A stretch of DNA of 64,000 nucleotides from positions 2,917,421 to 2,981,420 of the forward strand of contig NZ_KQ976354.1 of the NCBI RefSeq assembly GCF_000346485.2, written 5' to 3'. The position numbers were made by a program, and so were the translations under genes. Positions 17,002 through 25,860 of the stretch are shown here, in pieces. Position 1 is the first letter of the stretch; each line of letters opens with the position of its first letter. The notes beneath the pieces are model-generated. The model saw nothing but the letters and a program-made list of their open reading frames with translations, made no database searches and was not told the origin of the DNA. This DNA comes from Scytonema hofmannii PCC 7110 (GTDB lineage: Bacteria > Cyanobacteriota > Cyanobacteriia > Cyanobacteriales > Nostocaceae).

Positions 17002-17373
17002 CTAGCTTGAGAGTGCCGCAATAAAATCATTGAGGGCTTTCAGTGCTGCTTTATAACCAGGAGCTTGCTTACCCAATTTTAATCGTCGTAAAACTTGGTC
17101 ACGTAAAGTCTCAAGTGTTGCCACCTGTTGTGGCGTAGTCGTTGGTTCCACAAAAGTAGCTAAGGCTCGATCTATTGGCTCTTTTTTCCGTGTAATACTT
17201 GGACTAACATTCCCCCTCATCAACTGTTCCAAGTAGTCAGCTCTACTCATCCCCAAGCATTCAGCCTCAATCCCCATAATCTTCCAAGTTTCGTCAGTTA
17301 ATCTCACTGAACGCACTTGACGATAATCATCATTTTTCAGTGCAAACTTCCCTTGAATGTCCCGCTTCAACAT
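17002..17373 (-). CDS. ribbon-helix-helix-like DNA-binding protein carried by the insertion element
   Basis: This 123-residue protein has the N-terminal pattern VRSVRLTDETWKIMGIEAEC then LGMSRADYLEQLMRG. This looks like a CopG/MetJ-type ribbon-helix-helix: a beta strand followed by two helices. The C-terminal half is predicted helical (DQVLRRLKLGKQAPGYKAALKALNDFIAAL). It precedes the transposase in the same transcriptional direction and begins next to the right-end iterons. It may bind the GTGTAATAC repeats to regulate transposition or help build the transpososome. The function is inferred; the fold call rests on pattern only. Confidence 0.65.
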   Translation of the reverse strand: MLKRDIQGKFALKNDDYRQVRSVRLTDETWKIMGIEAECLGMSRADYLEQLMRGNVSPSITRKKEPIDRALATFVEPTTTPQQVATLETLRDQVLRRLKLGKQAPGYKAALKALNDFIAALSS

Positions 17374-17385
17374 GACTCGGATTCG

Positions 17386-17558
17386 GTGTATTACATCGTA
17401 AGTTTAACGTGCTTATTGGTGAAGCTTTGATGTAATACTCTGTATTATCAAACCGTTCTTGATAACGAACTACACCCATGTGATACATGGTGAATCCTCA
17501 TTTGACTCCTTCCATGTACTACACAGTTAAGCCCTCTCTGCTCCCCCAGGTATTACAC
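17386..17558. repeat. right subterminal iterons (mostly inverted GTGTAATAC)
   Basis: Inverted matches lie at 17386-17398, 17512-17524 and 17546-17558. Direct or degenerate forms lie at 17430-17440 and 17478-17490. They mirror the left-end set, so both ends carry multiple sites. They overlap the region just upstream of the ribbon-helix-helix-like gene and could act as its operator. Confidence 0.75.
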
Positions 17559-17702
17559 GGAGAGGTTTTAGCCGATCCATAATCGTATTGAAACCTTACC
17601 CAGTCCGGTATTAATTCCTCTCTCCCTTCAAAAATGAGCGAACGTACAGGAATAACTGCTTCATCACACGGCTGTTTGACGATGTTAGCCATCTTATACT
17701 TA

Positions 17703-17735
17703 GTAACCTCGACAGCAAGACATAATAACCTTATG
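17703..17735 (+). pseudogene. last ~30 bp of a third cas2 copy
   Basis: AACCTCGACAGCAAGACA and the following TATGAT match the cas2 end in front of leader 1 (8279-8310). Everything upstream has been replaced, 54 bp after the right end of the insertion element. Confidence 0.75.
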
Positions 17736-17951
17736 ATATTCTTAGTGGTCTTCCAAATTTTTTGGCAGGGCAAAGCACGGGCGAAAAACCCCCACCTCCC
17801 GCCAAAACGTCAGAACCTAGACAAGTCAATAGTTTTAGCGATTGAGGTATAAGCACAAAGCCTGTTCGCGAAAGCCAGAATGGACTTTTAAAACAGTCCC
17901 GCCAAAAATGGTTGTGGAAACGGCTCTATTATTGGCTTTCGTTGGCTCCCC
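17736..17951 (+). promoter_or_regulatory. CRISPR leader 3
   Basis: Homologous to leaders 1 and 2 but more diverged. GGCAGGGCAAAGCACGGGC (17764-17782), the CCCGCCAAAA blocks and GTGGAAACGGCTCTA are kept, pointing to functional constraint on those elements. Confidence 0.82.
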
Positions 17952-20408
17952 CTTTCAAATAAATGAAACCCGTTCGCGGGATTGAAACAGATTACAACCT
18001 ACGCTGATGCTCATGCCCGATATGTTGAACTTTCAAATAAATGAAACCCGTTCGCGGGATTGAAACAGCTTTGGACGTATGCAGTAATATCTTTGTTTGG
18101 GTAGCTTTCAAATAAATGAAACCCGTTCGCGGGATTGAAACTTTTTCACAATCTTTCTGGGTTATTTTTGCCACTCTATCTTTCAAATAAATGAAACCCG
18201 TTCGCGGGATTGAAACTTACACTATTTAGGGCAACTCTTTGAAAGCTAATAAACTTTCAAATAAATGAAACCCGTTCGCGGGATTGAAACTAGTAAGGAA
18301 GGGTACTACTGGGAACAATATCCTGACTTTCAAATAAATGAAACCCGTTCGCGGGATTGAAACTACCCTAGTATCTCTATTAACTCACGAGCATACCAAC
18401 TTTCAAATAAATGAAACCCGTTCGCGGGATTGAAACCTATCAATATTACTCCAGATACTACAGCGATAGTACAGAACTTTCAAATAAATGAAACCCGTTC
18501 GCGGGATTGAAACGAGTCAAGCGCTGTTTTATTAGGAGGTTCTTCTCAACTTTCAAATAAATGAAACCCGTTCGCGGGATTGAAACCCCCTTAGCATAAA
18601 CCTCTGTATATCCAGCTGGATAACTTTCAAATAAATGAAACCCGTTCGCGGGATTGAAACATTTACATAGCAACCTATTTTGCTTGAGGTCATCATAGCT
18701 TTCAAATAAATGAAACCCGTTCGCGGGATTGAAACCGATATCCATCCACCAATACCCCTTTGGGGCTTCAAGCCTTTCAAATAAATGAAACCCGTTCGCG
18801 GGATTGAAACGAGGAGTTTGCAATTAAAGCTGGATATGTCTCACTTTCAAATAAATGAAACCCGTTCGCGGGATTGAAACTTCAAGTTAAACCTGATATA
18901 CCTGTTGTAGATGCTTTCAAATAAATGAAACCCGTTCGCGGGATTGAAACAAGTAAGAGTATAAGAAGCAGACATACCAGAAGTACTTTCAAATAAATGA
19001 AACCCGTTCGCGGGATTGAAACCTCCGGAACAATTTCTCACGAAATTTGAAAGTGACTTTCAAATAAATGAAACCCGTTCGCGGGATTGAAACATTGATT
19101 TTATGCGGAACGACGTTTTGTTTTTCTACCTTTCAAATAAATGAAACCCGTTCGCGGGATTGAAACGACAACCATTTATCTTTGTCATTTTTGAATTGTT
19201 GGAACTTTCAAATAAATGAAACCCGTTCGCGGGATTGAAACCGGTCGGTTCCGTTGACTTGCTCAGCCACAACTTTCAAATAAATGAAACCCGTTCGCGG
19301 GATTGAAACAGCTTTTGAGTCTCTCTAAATCGACGATCCACAAACCTTTCAAATAAATGAAACCCGTTCGCGGGATTGAAACGAAAAATGAAAGCATACT
19401 TTGTTATGGGGGTATTTCATGCTTTCAAATAAATGAAACCCGTTCGCGGGATTGAAACAAGTACTGTGGGTCAAAACTGGCAACGCATTGCTCTTTCAAA
19501 TAAATGAAACCCGTTCGCGGGATTGAAACATCAATAGTTTAGCGTAATTCTCAAGAGTAAATTCCTTTCAAATAAATGAAACCCGTTCGCGGGATTGAAA
19601 CATTGTTGAGCCAACCGCAATGATTGTTGAGCCATTAAACTTTCAAATAAATGAAACCCGTTCGCGGGATTGAAACAATTTATTACCAAGACAAAATTGG
19701 GTTTCGTTAGCTTTCAAATAAATGAAACCCGTTCGCGGGATTGAAACGTTAGATTTATATTTCATCGGTTTCGGGGATAGTGCTTTCAAATAAATGAAAC
19801 CCGTTCGCGGGATTGAAACCGGTTCCTCAATCAATCACAGTTCGTGAAATGCGTGAATCTTTCAAATAAATGAAACCCGTTCGCGGGATTGAAACATAAA
19901 TCCATCCGCAACACCTACATTTGAATAATTCTTCTTTCAAATAAATGAAACCCGTTCGCGGGATTGAAACACTTCACCAGGAGATAAACTAAAGTTAGAG
20001 ACAGCACTTTCAAATAAATGAAACCCGTTCGCGGGATTGAAACGCACAATTCCTAAAACTCGCCCCCAAGGAAAAATTGCTTTCAAATAAATGAAACCCG
20101 TTCGCGGGATTGAAACCCGTCATCAATGTTGTTCTTTTGCTGCTGTTGATAGCTTTCAAATAAATGAAACCCGTTCGCGGGATTGAAACCTAAAGTTCGT
20201 TTAACTTGGTCTTTTGCATAGTCACGGCTTTCAAATAAATGAAACCCGTTCGCGGGATTGAAACGAGCCTCAAAAATTGTCCGCAGAGGGATTAAATCTT
20301 TCAAATAAATGAAACCCGTTCGCGGGATTGAAACATTCCTGGATACATTTGCTGAGCGATATCAAATGAGCCTTTCAAATAAATGAAACCCGTTCGCGGG
20401 ATTGAAAA
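17952..20408 (+). CRISPR. CRISPR array 3: 34 repeats of a variant 37-bp type, 33 spacers
   Basis: The repeat begins CTTTCAAATAAATGAAACCC and ends GTTCGCGGGATTGAAAC. It differs from arrays 1 and 2 at positions 10, 22 and 24. The stem CCCG/CGGG and the ATTGAAAC handle are unchanged, so the same Cas6 could process it. The period is 68-78 bp (spacers 31-41 bp). Only the last repeat (20372-20408) differs, ending GAAAA instead of GAAAC, which puts the leader at 17.7 kb. Confidence 0.99.
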
Positions 20409-20491
20409 AGAGCGATTTTTGGTGCGAATAATCACAACATTTTCGTTGAGAACCTACTTACTCTGCCTGCACCCGTTCAACACTCGCTCTA

Positions 20492-20511
20492 GTTGAGTGG
20501 GCTAACTCAAC
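20492..20511. promoter_or_regulatory. inverted repeat between array 3 and vapBC
   Basis: GTTGAGT and ACTCAAC form a 7-bp inverted repeat with a 6-bp spacer about 105 bp before vapB. It could be a VapBC operator or the end of the array transcript. The 20409-20615 gap contains no gene. Confidence 0.35.
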
Positions 20512-20615
20512 GACTCATGCTAGGATATACTACAAAATGAGGCAAGCACTCAATGAGAGCGATTGAAGTTACGGGAGGAATTGTGCTCAAATTAAGTAAA
20601 TTGGGAGGCTAAAAA

Positions 20616-20846
20616 ATGAATACTACTCAATTAATAATGAATGGAGATAAACAAACAGTTATCTTACCTAAAGATTATCAATTACAAGGTAATGAAGTTT
20701 ACATTAAAAAAATAGGTAATGCTGTTGTACTGATTTCTAAAGAAAACCCGTGGCAAACATTATTTGATAGCTTAAATCTTTTCTCTGAAGATTTTATGGA
20801 AAATAGAGAACAGCCTTATTTAGAAGAAAGAGAAGTTCTGGAATGA
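20616..20846 (+). CDS. vapB: VapB-type antitoxin
   Basis: This 76-residue AbrB/SpoVT-like protein (MNTTQLIMNGDKQTVILPKD then QGNEVYIKKIGNAVVLISK) has an acidic C-terminal tail (LFSEDFMENREQPYLEEREV) that would thread into the toxin. Such swapped-hairpin antitoxins bind DNA and silence PIN toxins. GGGAGG lies 8 bases before the ATG. The stop overlaps the vapC ATG by 4 bp. The pair sits right after CRISPR array 3. Confidence 0.88.
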   Translation: MNTTQLIMNGDKQTVILPKDYQLQGNEVYIKKIGNAVVLISKENPWQTLFDSLNLFSEDFMENREQPYLEEREVLE

Positions 20847-21244
20847 GATTTTTGTTAGATACAAATACTTGCATCTATATTATTAAACGTAAACCAAAGA
20901 AAGTACTAGATAAATTTCAATTGTTAGATATTTCTGATGTAGGAATTTCATCACTTACAATTGCAGAACTTGAATACGGTGTGTACAAAAGTCAACGTCA
21001 GGAACAAAATCGGATAGCGCTGACTCAATTTCTAATTCCTTTACAAGTTGTATCTTTTAATGAGCAAGCAACACAAACCTATGGAAAAACTCGAGCAGAG
21101 TTAGAGCACCAAGAAATTGTAATTGGTTCAATGGATATGCTCATCGCATCTCAAGCGATTAGTCTGGGCTTAATTTTAGTCACCAATAACGTGAGAGAAT
21201 TATCGCGAATCCCAGCACTGATGTTAGAAAATTGGGTTGATTAG
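20843..21244 (+). CDS. vapC: VapC-type PIN-domain ribonuclease toxin
   Basis: This 133-residue PIN domain has acidic residues in the expected places: D6 (MRFLLDTNTCIY), E42 (LTIAELEYGV), D98 (SMDMLIA) and the NNVREL motif near 115-120. VapC toxins cleave tRNA or rRNA. It overlaps vapB by 4 bp and is intact. It is one of three toxin-antitoxin systems within 11 kb around the CRISPR arrays. Confidence 0.9.
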   Translation: MRFLLDTNTCIYIIKRKPKKVLDKFQLLDISDVGISSLTIAELEYGVYKSQRQEQNRIALTQFLIPLQVVSFNEQATQTYGKTRAELEHQEIVIGSMDMLIASQAISLGLILVTNNVRELSRIPALMLENWVD

Positions 21245-21370
21245 TCCATTAAGGAAGAAGAGTTTTGATTGTTAATAGTATAGTGATCGCAGTGGTCTAA
21301 TTGTTCTCCAAAAGTTCTCTAGATAAGAACAAACGTATATACAAGTATATGAACCTTTGTAGATTTTTTA

Positions 21371-21427
21371 AACCCGCGTAGGCGGGTTTTGCTTGTATAG
21401 CCGCGATTTCTAATCGCTCAGGCAAAT
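21371..21427. repeat. interspersed repeat (AACCCGCGTAGGCGGGTT family), copy 3
   Basis: Close match to 540-599, with a perfect AACCCGC/GCGGGTT stem followed by TTGCTTGTATAGCCGCG and AATCGCTCAGGCAAAT. The 21245-21611 gap otherwise shows no gene. Confidence 0.75.
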
Positions 21428-21611
21428 GAGGTGAGTTCTCAACCAAAAATCAACAAATACTGTGCCACTATTGCAACTGGCTCTCACCAACACTCTCCAG
21501 TAAAAGTCATCCATTCAGGTGAAGCCATATACAAGCAGAACCAAATATTATGAAGGAAAGTTAAATCTTTTATTAAAATTATTAAGTCAAAAAGAATACA
21601 TTATTAGTAAC

Positions 21612-23087
21612 ATGACTACATATTTAGAAATTCCTATCATAAATAAAAAAGTTAAACACCCCTTACGTTGGGCGATCGCTCTCGTAACAACTGGTGCTTT
21701 AGTTGCAGGTACTGCCACAACATACAATGCAGTTATCGAACAAGCGGCAAAAAAACAAGACATTACAGCCCTCACTATCCCAGTAGGAGCAAAAGATGTC
21801 GTTTTAAGAATTTCCGCGAGTGGTAAGGTTGTCCCAATCCAAACCGTAAACATTAGCCCGAAAAACTCTGGAACTCTTGTAGAGTTGTACGTTGAACAAG
21901 GCGATAAAGTCCAGCAGGGGCAAATTATTGCCAAAATGGATAGCGCAGACATTCAAGCTCGCATCCTTCAAGCCCGTGCTAACTTAGCACAATCCCAAGC
22001 TCAGTTAGACCAAGCCCTTGCTGGAAATCGCCCTCAAGAAATTGCCCAATCTAAAGCACGTTTGGCACAAGCAGAAGCGCAACTTGCTGAAGCAAAAGCA
22101 GGTAATCGTCCCCAAGAAATTTCTCAAGCTCAAGCTCAAGTAGATGCAGCGAAAGCAAGAGCAGATTACACGAGCGAACAGGTGAGGCGTTATCGATATT
22201 TGTATCAACAGGGTGCGGAGAAAAAACAATTACTAGACCAAGCTGTTAGCGAAGATAACTCTGCTAAGGCAAATTTGCGAGAAGCTGAAAAACGCTTGGC
22301 ACTCCAACAAAGTGGGACTCGTTCTGAGGAAATCTCTCGTAGAGAAGCGGCTGTCTCCGAATCACGCGCCTCTTTACAGCTTTTGGAAAGTGGCACTCGT
22401 TCTGAGGAAATAGCTCAACGCCGAGCGGCTGTTGCTGCTTCTCAAGCTCAACTCAAAGCAGAGCAAGTAAGTTTAGATAATACAATTATCCGCGCTCCTT
22501 TCTCAGGAGTTGTCACCCAAAAGTATGCCAATGTTGGTGCCTATGTAACACCAACAACTTCTGCATCTACAAGTGCATCGGCTACTTCGAGTTCAGTTGT
22601 GGCTGTCGCACGAGGCTTGGAAGTTCTGGCTAGTATCCCAGAAGCGGATATAGGTAGAATCAAACAGGGTCAGCAGGTAGAAATTGTGACTGATGCCTAT
22701 CCCGACCAGGTTTTTAAAGGTCATGTTCGCCTGATTGCTCCTGAAGCAGTTAAGGAAGAAGGTGTCACTCTGTTCCAAGTGAAAGTGGCAATTGATACTG
22801 GTGTAGATAAATTGCGTTCTGGCTTGAATGTAGATATGACGTTCTTGGGGGACAAGGTACAAGATGCTTTGTTAGTACCAACAGTCGCAATTGTGACAGA
22901 GAAAGGTGAGACAGGTGTCTTGGTACCGGATGAGAAAAATCAACCTCAGTTCCGTTCAGTGACTATTGGAGCACAAGTTCAAGACCAAACTCAGATTTTA
23001 GATGGTGTGAAACAGGGCGATCGCATCTTCCTCAACCCACCACCTAACTACAAAATTCAGAAGATGCAAGAACAGCAGAAAAAATGA
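21612..23087 (+). CDS. MacA/DevB-like periplasmic adaptor of an ABC efflux system
   Basis: This 491-residue HlyD-family membrane-fusion protein links an inner-membrane ABC exporter to an outer-membrane TolC-type channel. From ATG 21612 it has one N-terminal membrane helix (RWAIALVTTGALVAGTATTY), a lipoyl-like part (SPKNSGTLVELYVEQGDKV), a long alanine/glutamine-rich coiled-coil hairpin, a second lipoyl half (DNTIIRAPFSGVVTQ) and a C-terminal beta domain. The coiled coil holds repeated motifs, GNRPQEI twice and SGTRSEEI twice. Upstream GTG 21519 would prepend 31 residues before the membrane helix and is less likely. It overlaps the permease gene by 4 bp. Confidence 0.88.
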   Translation: MTTYLEIPIINKKVKHPLRWAIALVTTGALVAGTATTYNAVIEQAAKKQDITALTIPVGAKDVVLRISASGKVVPIQTVNISPKNSGTLVELYVEQGDKVQQGQIIAKMDSADIQARILQARANLAQSQAQLDQALAGNRPQEIAQSKARLAQAEAQLAEAKAGNRPQEISQAQAQVDAAKARADYTSEQVRRYRYLYQQGAEKKQLLDQAVSEDNSAKANLREAEKRLALQQSGTRSEEISRREAAVSESRASLQLLESGTRSEEIAQRRAAVAASQAQLKAEQVSLDNTIIRAPFSGVVTQKYANVGAYVTPTTSASTSASATSSSVVAVARGLEVLASIPEADIGRIKQGQQVEIVTDAYPDQVFKGHVRLIAPEAVKEEGVTLFQVKVAIDTGVDKLRSGLNVDMTFLGDKVQDALLVPTVAIVTEKGETGVLVPDEKNQPQFRSVTIGAQVQDQTQILDGVKQGDRIFLNPPPNYKIQKMQEQQKK

Positions 23088-24301
23088 ACATCCTAGAAAG
23101 CGTTAAAATGGCAGGCAAAACCCTGCTGTCAAATAAATTACGTAGCGCCCTCACAATGTTAGGTATTGTTATCGGTAATGCCTCAGTCATTGCCATGATT
23201 GGTGTTGGTGAGGGTGGGCAAAAATACGTTAACAAACAGTTGGAGTCTTTAGGTCCAAACGTGCTGTTTGTCATTCCTGGGAATCGCGAAACCCAACGCA
23301 TCTCCAACGAAGTGCCGAAAAACTTAGTGTTGGAAGATGCAGAAGCGATCGCATCTCAAGTCCCAACAGTCGCAGGAGTTGCTCCAGAGTTAAACAGGAG
23401 ATACGTTGTTACAAGTCGTAATAAAAACACCAACGTCAACATTATTGGTACAACAGCCAGCTTTCCATTGGTACGAGATTTTGACACGACCAAAGGGCGC
23501 TTTTTTACAGAAATCGACTTGAAGCGTAACAATCAAGTCACTGTACTGGGTGCTGAGTTAGCAGAAAGATTATTTGGTAACAGTAACCCGGTAGGCGAGC
23601 AGTTGCGGATTAAAAGTTCTAGTTTTCAAGTAATTGGTGTATTGGAAGCAAAAGGCTCAAGTCTTGGCGCAAACTACGATGAAGCAGCCTTAGTCCCAAT
23701 TACAACTTCAGCAAACCGACTCGTGGGCAAAAATTCTCCCTACGGCATCGCCCTAGATTATATCGTTGCTTCTGCACGTGATAGCAACAGTGTTGATGCA
23801 GCAGAATTTCAGATTGCCAACTTGCTGCGCCTGCGGCATAAAATTACTACCGAAGATGACTTTAGTCTCCAAAGTCAGAAAGATGCACTGCAAATTATCA
23901 GTCAAATCACTGGCGCTTTGACAACTATGCTAGCAGCAATCGCAGGAATTTCTCTATTCGTTGGTGGTATCGGCATTATGAATATTATGCTTGTCTCCGT
24001 GAGCGAACGAACTCATGAAATTGGTTTGCGTAAAGCTATTGGTGCAACTCCTCAAGATATCTTGCTGCAATTTACAATTGAAGCCGTGATTCTTTCAGCT
24101 GCAGGTGGTTTGATTGGAACTGCGGTTGGTGTCAGTGGTATTGTGCTAGTAGCAGCTTTGACTCCATTAGAAGCAGGGATTTCGCCTTTTGCGATCGCAA
24201 CTGCTGTTGGTATTTCGGGTGCTATTGGTTTGTTTTTTGGTATTGTTCCCGCACGTCGTGCTGCTCAACTCGATCCAATCGTAGCTTTAAGAAGTGCTTA
24301 A
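23084..24301 (+). CDS. MacB/DevC-like ABC transporter permease
   Basis: This 405-residue permease has an N-terminal helix (KLRSALTMLGIVIGNASVIAM), a large MacB-type periplasmic domain, then three C-terminal FtsX helices including IAGISLFVGGIGIMNIMLVS and the cytoplasmic ERTHEIGLRKAIGATPQDI coupling motif. With the adaptor and ATPase it forms a tripartite exporter. Heterocyst glycolipid export (DevBCA) and macrolide or peptide export (MacAB) use this architecture; the substrate cannot be told from sequence. It overlaps the adaptor gene by 4 bp. Confidence 0.92.
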   Translation: MNILESVKMAGKTLLSNKLRSALTMLGIVIGNASVIAMIGVGEGGQKYVNKQLESLGPNVLFVIPGNRETQRISNEVPKNLVLEDAEAIASQVPTVAGVAPELNRRYVVTSRNKNTNVNIIGTTASFPLVRDFDTTKGRFFTEIDLKRNNQVTVLGAELAERLFGNSNPVGEQLRIKSSSFQVIGVLEAKGSSLGANYDEAALVPITTSANRLVGKNSPYGIALDYIVASARDSNSVDAAEFQIANLLRLRHKITTEDDFSLQSQKDALQIISQITGALTTMLAAIAGISLFVGGIGIMNIMLVSVSERTHEIGLRKAIGATPQDILLQFTIEAVILSAAGGLIGTAVGVSGIVLVAALTPLEAGISPFAIATAVGISGAIGLFFGIVPARRAAQLDPIVALRSA

Positions 24302-24302
24302 T

Positions 24303-24340
24303 CAGTGACCAGTGACCAGTGACCAGTGACTAGTGACAAA
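24303..24340. repeat. heptamer repeat (CAGTGAC) inside the efflux operon
   Basis: Five consecutive CAGTGAC-type heptamers fill the gap between permease and ATPase genes. The same heptamer family occurs at 31068-31100 and 42965-43018. Confidence 0.8.
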
Positions 24341-25107
24341 TGACAAATAATAAACTAAAAACTCAAACCTCACAACTGACAACTGTTCCCCAAACAGTTA
24401 TTATTCGGTTAGAAAATATTTTTAAAGTCTATGGCAGTGGTGAAACTGAAGTGCGGGCGATTGACGATGTTAATCTCACTATAGAAGAAGGCGAATATTG
24501 TTCCATTATGGGACCTTCTGGTTCTGGTAAATCTACAGCCATGAACATCATTGGTTGTTTAGATCGCCCCACGTCAGGACATTATTATTTGGATAATGTC
24601 GATGTTGCTCAAATGAATGATACGGACTTGGCACATATTCGCAATAAAAAATTGGGGTTTGTGTTCCAACAATTTCACCTGTTACCCCAACTTTCTGCAA
24701 TAGAAAATGTGATGTTGCCAATGGTATACGCTGGGGTCAAATCAAGCGAACGTCGCGACAGGGCGGCTGAAGCACTTAAAAGAGTTGGTTTGGAAAAACG
24801 TTTTAACAATAAACCAAACCAACTCTCTGGAGGACAGCAACAACGGGTAGCAATTGCGAGGGCGATCGTCACGCGTCCCGTTGTCCTCCTCGCCGATGAA
24901 CCCACAGGTGCTCTTGACTCGCGCACTACTCAAGAAGTTCTCAATATCTTTGGCGAACTGAATGCTAGTGGTATTACCGTTGTCATGGTAACTCACGAAC
25001 CAGATGTTGCCCGTCAAACTAGGCGCATCGTTTGGTTTCGTGATGGTCAAATTGTTCACTCCAACTTAACTCCATCCGATTTAACTCAGATGGCTAATAG
25101 CCATTAG
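24340..25107 (+). CDS. MacB/DevA-like ABC transporter ATP-binding protein
   Basis: This 255-residue ATPase of the LolD/MacB class has Walker [11 protein letters not shown]-loop [10 protein letters not shown], signature [14 protein letters not shown], Walker [14 protein letters not shown] and the H-loop VTHEPDVA. It powers the exporter formed with the two upstream genes. A 38-bp heptamer repeat separates it from the permease gene, so the operon was probably interrupted by repeat expansion without breaking co-transcription. The leftward carotenoid protein gene ends 4 bp after its stop. Confidence 0.95.
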   Translation: MTNNKLKTQTSQLTTVPQTVIIRLENIFKVYGSGETEVRAIDDVNLTIEEGEYCSIMGPSGSGKSTAMNIIGCLDRPTSGHYYLDNVDVAQMNDTDLAHIRNKKLGFVFQQFHLLPQLSAIENVMLPMVYAGVKSSERRDRAAEALKRVGLEKRFNNKPNQLSGGQQQRVAIARAIVTRPVVLLADEPTGALDSRTTQEVLNIFGELNASGITVVMVTHEPDVARQTRRIVWFRDGQIVHSNLTPSDLTQMANSH

Positions 25108-25111
25108 CAAT

Positions 25112-25645
25112 TTACAAACTAGATGTTTTACCAGTTTGAGCTTGTGTTTCTATGGGCTTAACATCGGTGTAACCCATTTGTCCAACAATTGTCCGCAATA
25201 CAGACATTTGTTGTTCAAATTCCAATCCTTCTATTTGAGAAAGTACATTGTTAATTGCATCAGTTGCTTTGTAATTTGCTGGCATATCAACTACGCTCTG
25301 ACCCATAGCAACTGCCCATGCGAACCAGACAAAAAGCTGGTTGTTTTCTTTTATTGCACCGTATGCACGAGAGTATTCCGTGTCCTCACGATTCACAACT
25401 TGTCGCATAATTGCTAATTGTTTATCGTCAGATAGTTGAAGATATTCATCACCTACAAGTTTTGGTGCTAGTTCTGGTTCTGCAGCTGCGGGTGCAGCTG
25501 GAGTAATAGAATTGCCCATTTTTTTATAGACATAATACAACCAAGCAAGTTTAGCATCAGTATCCAAACGATTAAATGCATCAACTACTTTTTGAGTTTC
25601 ATTGCTTAAAGCTTGGGGGGCTTGTTTATTGTAACTTGCAGTCAT
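25112..25645 (-). CDS. helical carotenoid protein (HCP, OCP N-terminal-domain homologue)
   Basis: This 177-residue all-helical protein matches the carotenoid-binding N-terminal domain of the orange carotenoid protein: VDAFNRLDTDAKLAWLYYVYK, then WFAWAVAMGQSVVDMPANYKA, then EQQMSVLRTIVGQMGYTDV. It lacks the OCP C-terminal domain, so it is a stand-alone HCP that binds a keto-carotenoid and can quench singlet oxygen or, in some clades, phycobilisomes. The gene is leftward and alone. A CTDH gene, its usual partner, lies about 2.8 kb away at 28465, with three unrelated genes between them. Confidence 0.93.
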   Translation of the reverse strand: MTASYNKQAPQALSNETQKVVDAFNRLDTDAKLAWLYYVYKKMGNSITPAAPAAAEPELAPKLVGDEYLQLSDDKQLAIMRQVVNREDTEYSRAYGAIKENNQLFVWFAWAVAMGQSVVDMPANYKATDAINNVLSQIEGLEFEQQMSVLRTIVGQMGYTDVKPIETQAQTGKTSSL

Positions 25646-25671
25646 AATGTATCTCCAAAGTTATTTAAAAT

Positions 25672-25740
25672 TGTTAGTAGTAAGTTGTTAGTTGTTAGTT
25701 GTTAGTAGGAACTAACAGCAACTAACCACTAACTACTATA
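25672..25740. repeat. facing heptamer tracts (TTGTTAG / CTAACAA)
   Basis: Runs of GTTAGTT are followed by the complementary ACTAACAG/ACTAACC run, giving a potential long hairpin upstream of the HCP gene. Similar paired tracts occur at 26299-26369, 41066-41150, 42137-42210, 43318-43372 and 49560-49655. Confidence 0.8.
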
Positions 25741-25744
25741 GCCA

Positions 25745-25860
25745 TCCTATTTGATTTTTGAAATCTATGTAGGTAGGGCTATGCCGCACACATAAAGTTT
25801 GTGTGCGGCATAGCCCTACCTACAGTACTGAGATTTTTTCATAAATCATTTATGATTCCT
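25745..25860. repeat. MITE-like element, copy 1, with a perfect 24-bp stem
   Basis: The core hairpin has stems 25769-25792 and 25800-25823 (GTAGGTAGGGCTATGCCGCA...), exact reverse complements with a 7-bp loop. The conserved flanks TTGATTTTTGAAAT and TTTTTTCATAAATCATTTAT recur around the hairpin at 52482-52598 in the opposite orientation, so the unit is about 116 bp. Confidence 0.85.

Larger units (their letters stand above)
14943..17649. mobile_element. 2.7-kb insertion element with 62-bp perfect terminal inverted repeats
   Basis: The outer 62 bp at each end (14943-15004 and 17588-17649) are exact reverse complements, starting CTGTACGTTCGCTC. Similarity continues for about 105 bp including GGATCGGCTAAAACC. 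Inside each end lie several GTGTAATAC iterons. The cargo is a transposase and an upstream ribbon-helix-helix-like gene, both leftward. No clean target duplication is seen; AATA occurs within 1 bp of both ends. Confidence 0.88.

Noticed and set aside
17992-20304. Leftward frames with repeated FNPANGFHLFE or SIPRTGFIYLK peptides
   Set aside because: They are translations of the CRISPR repeats and spacers of array 3, not genes.
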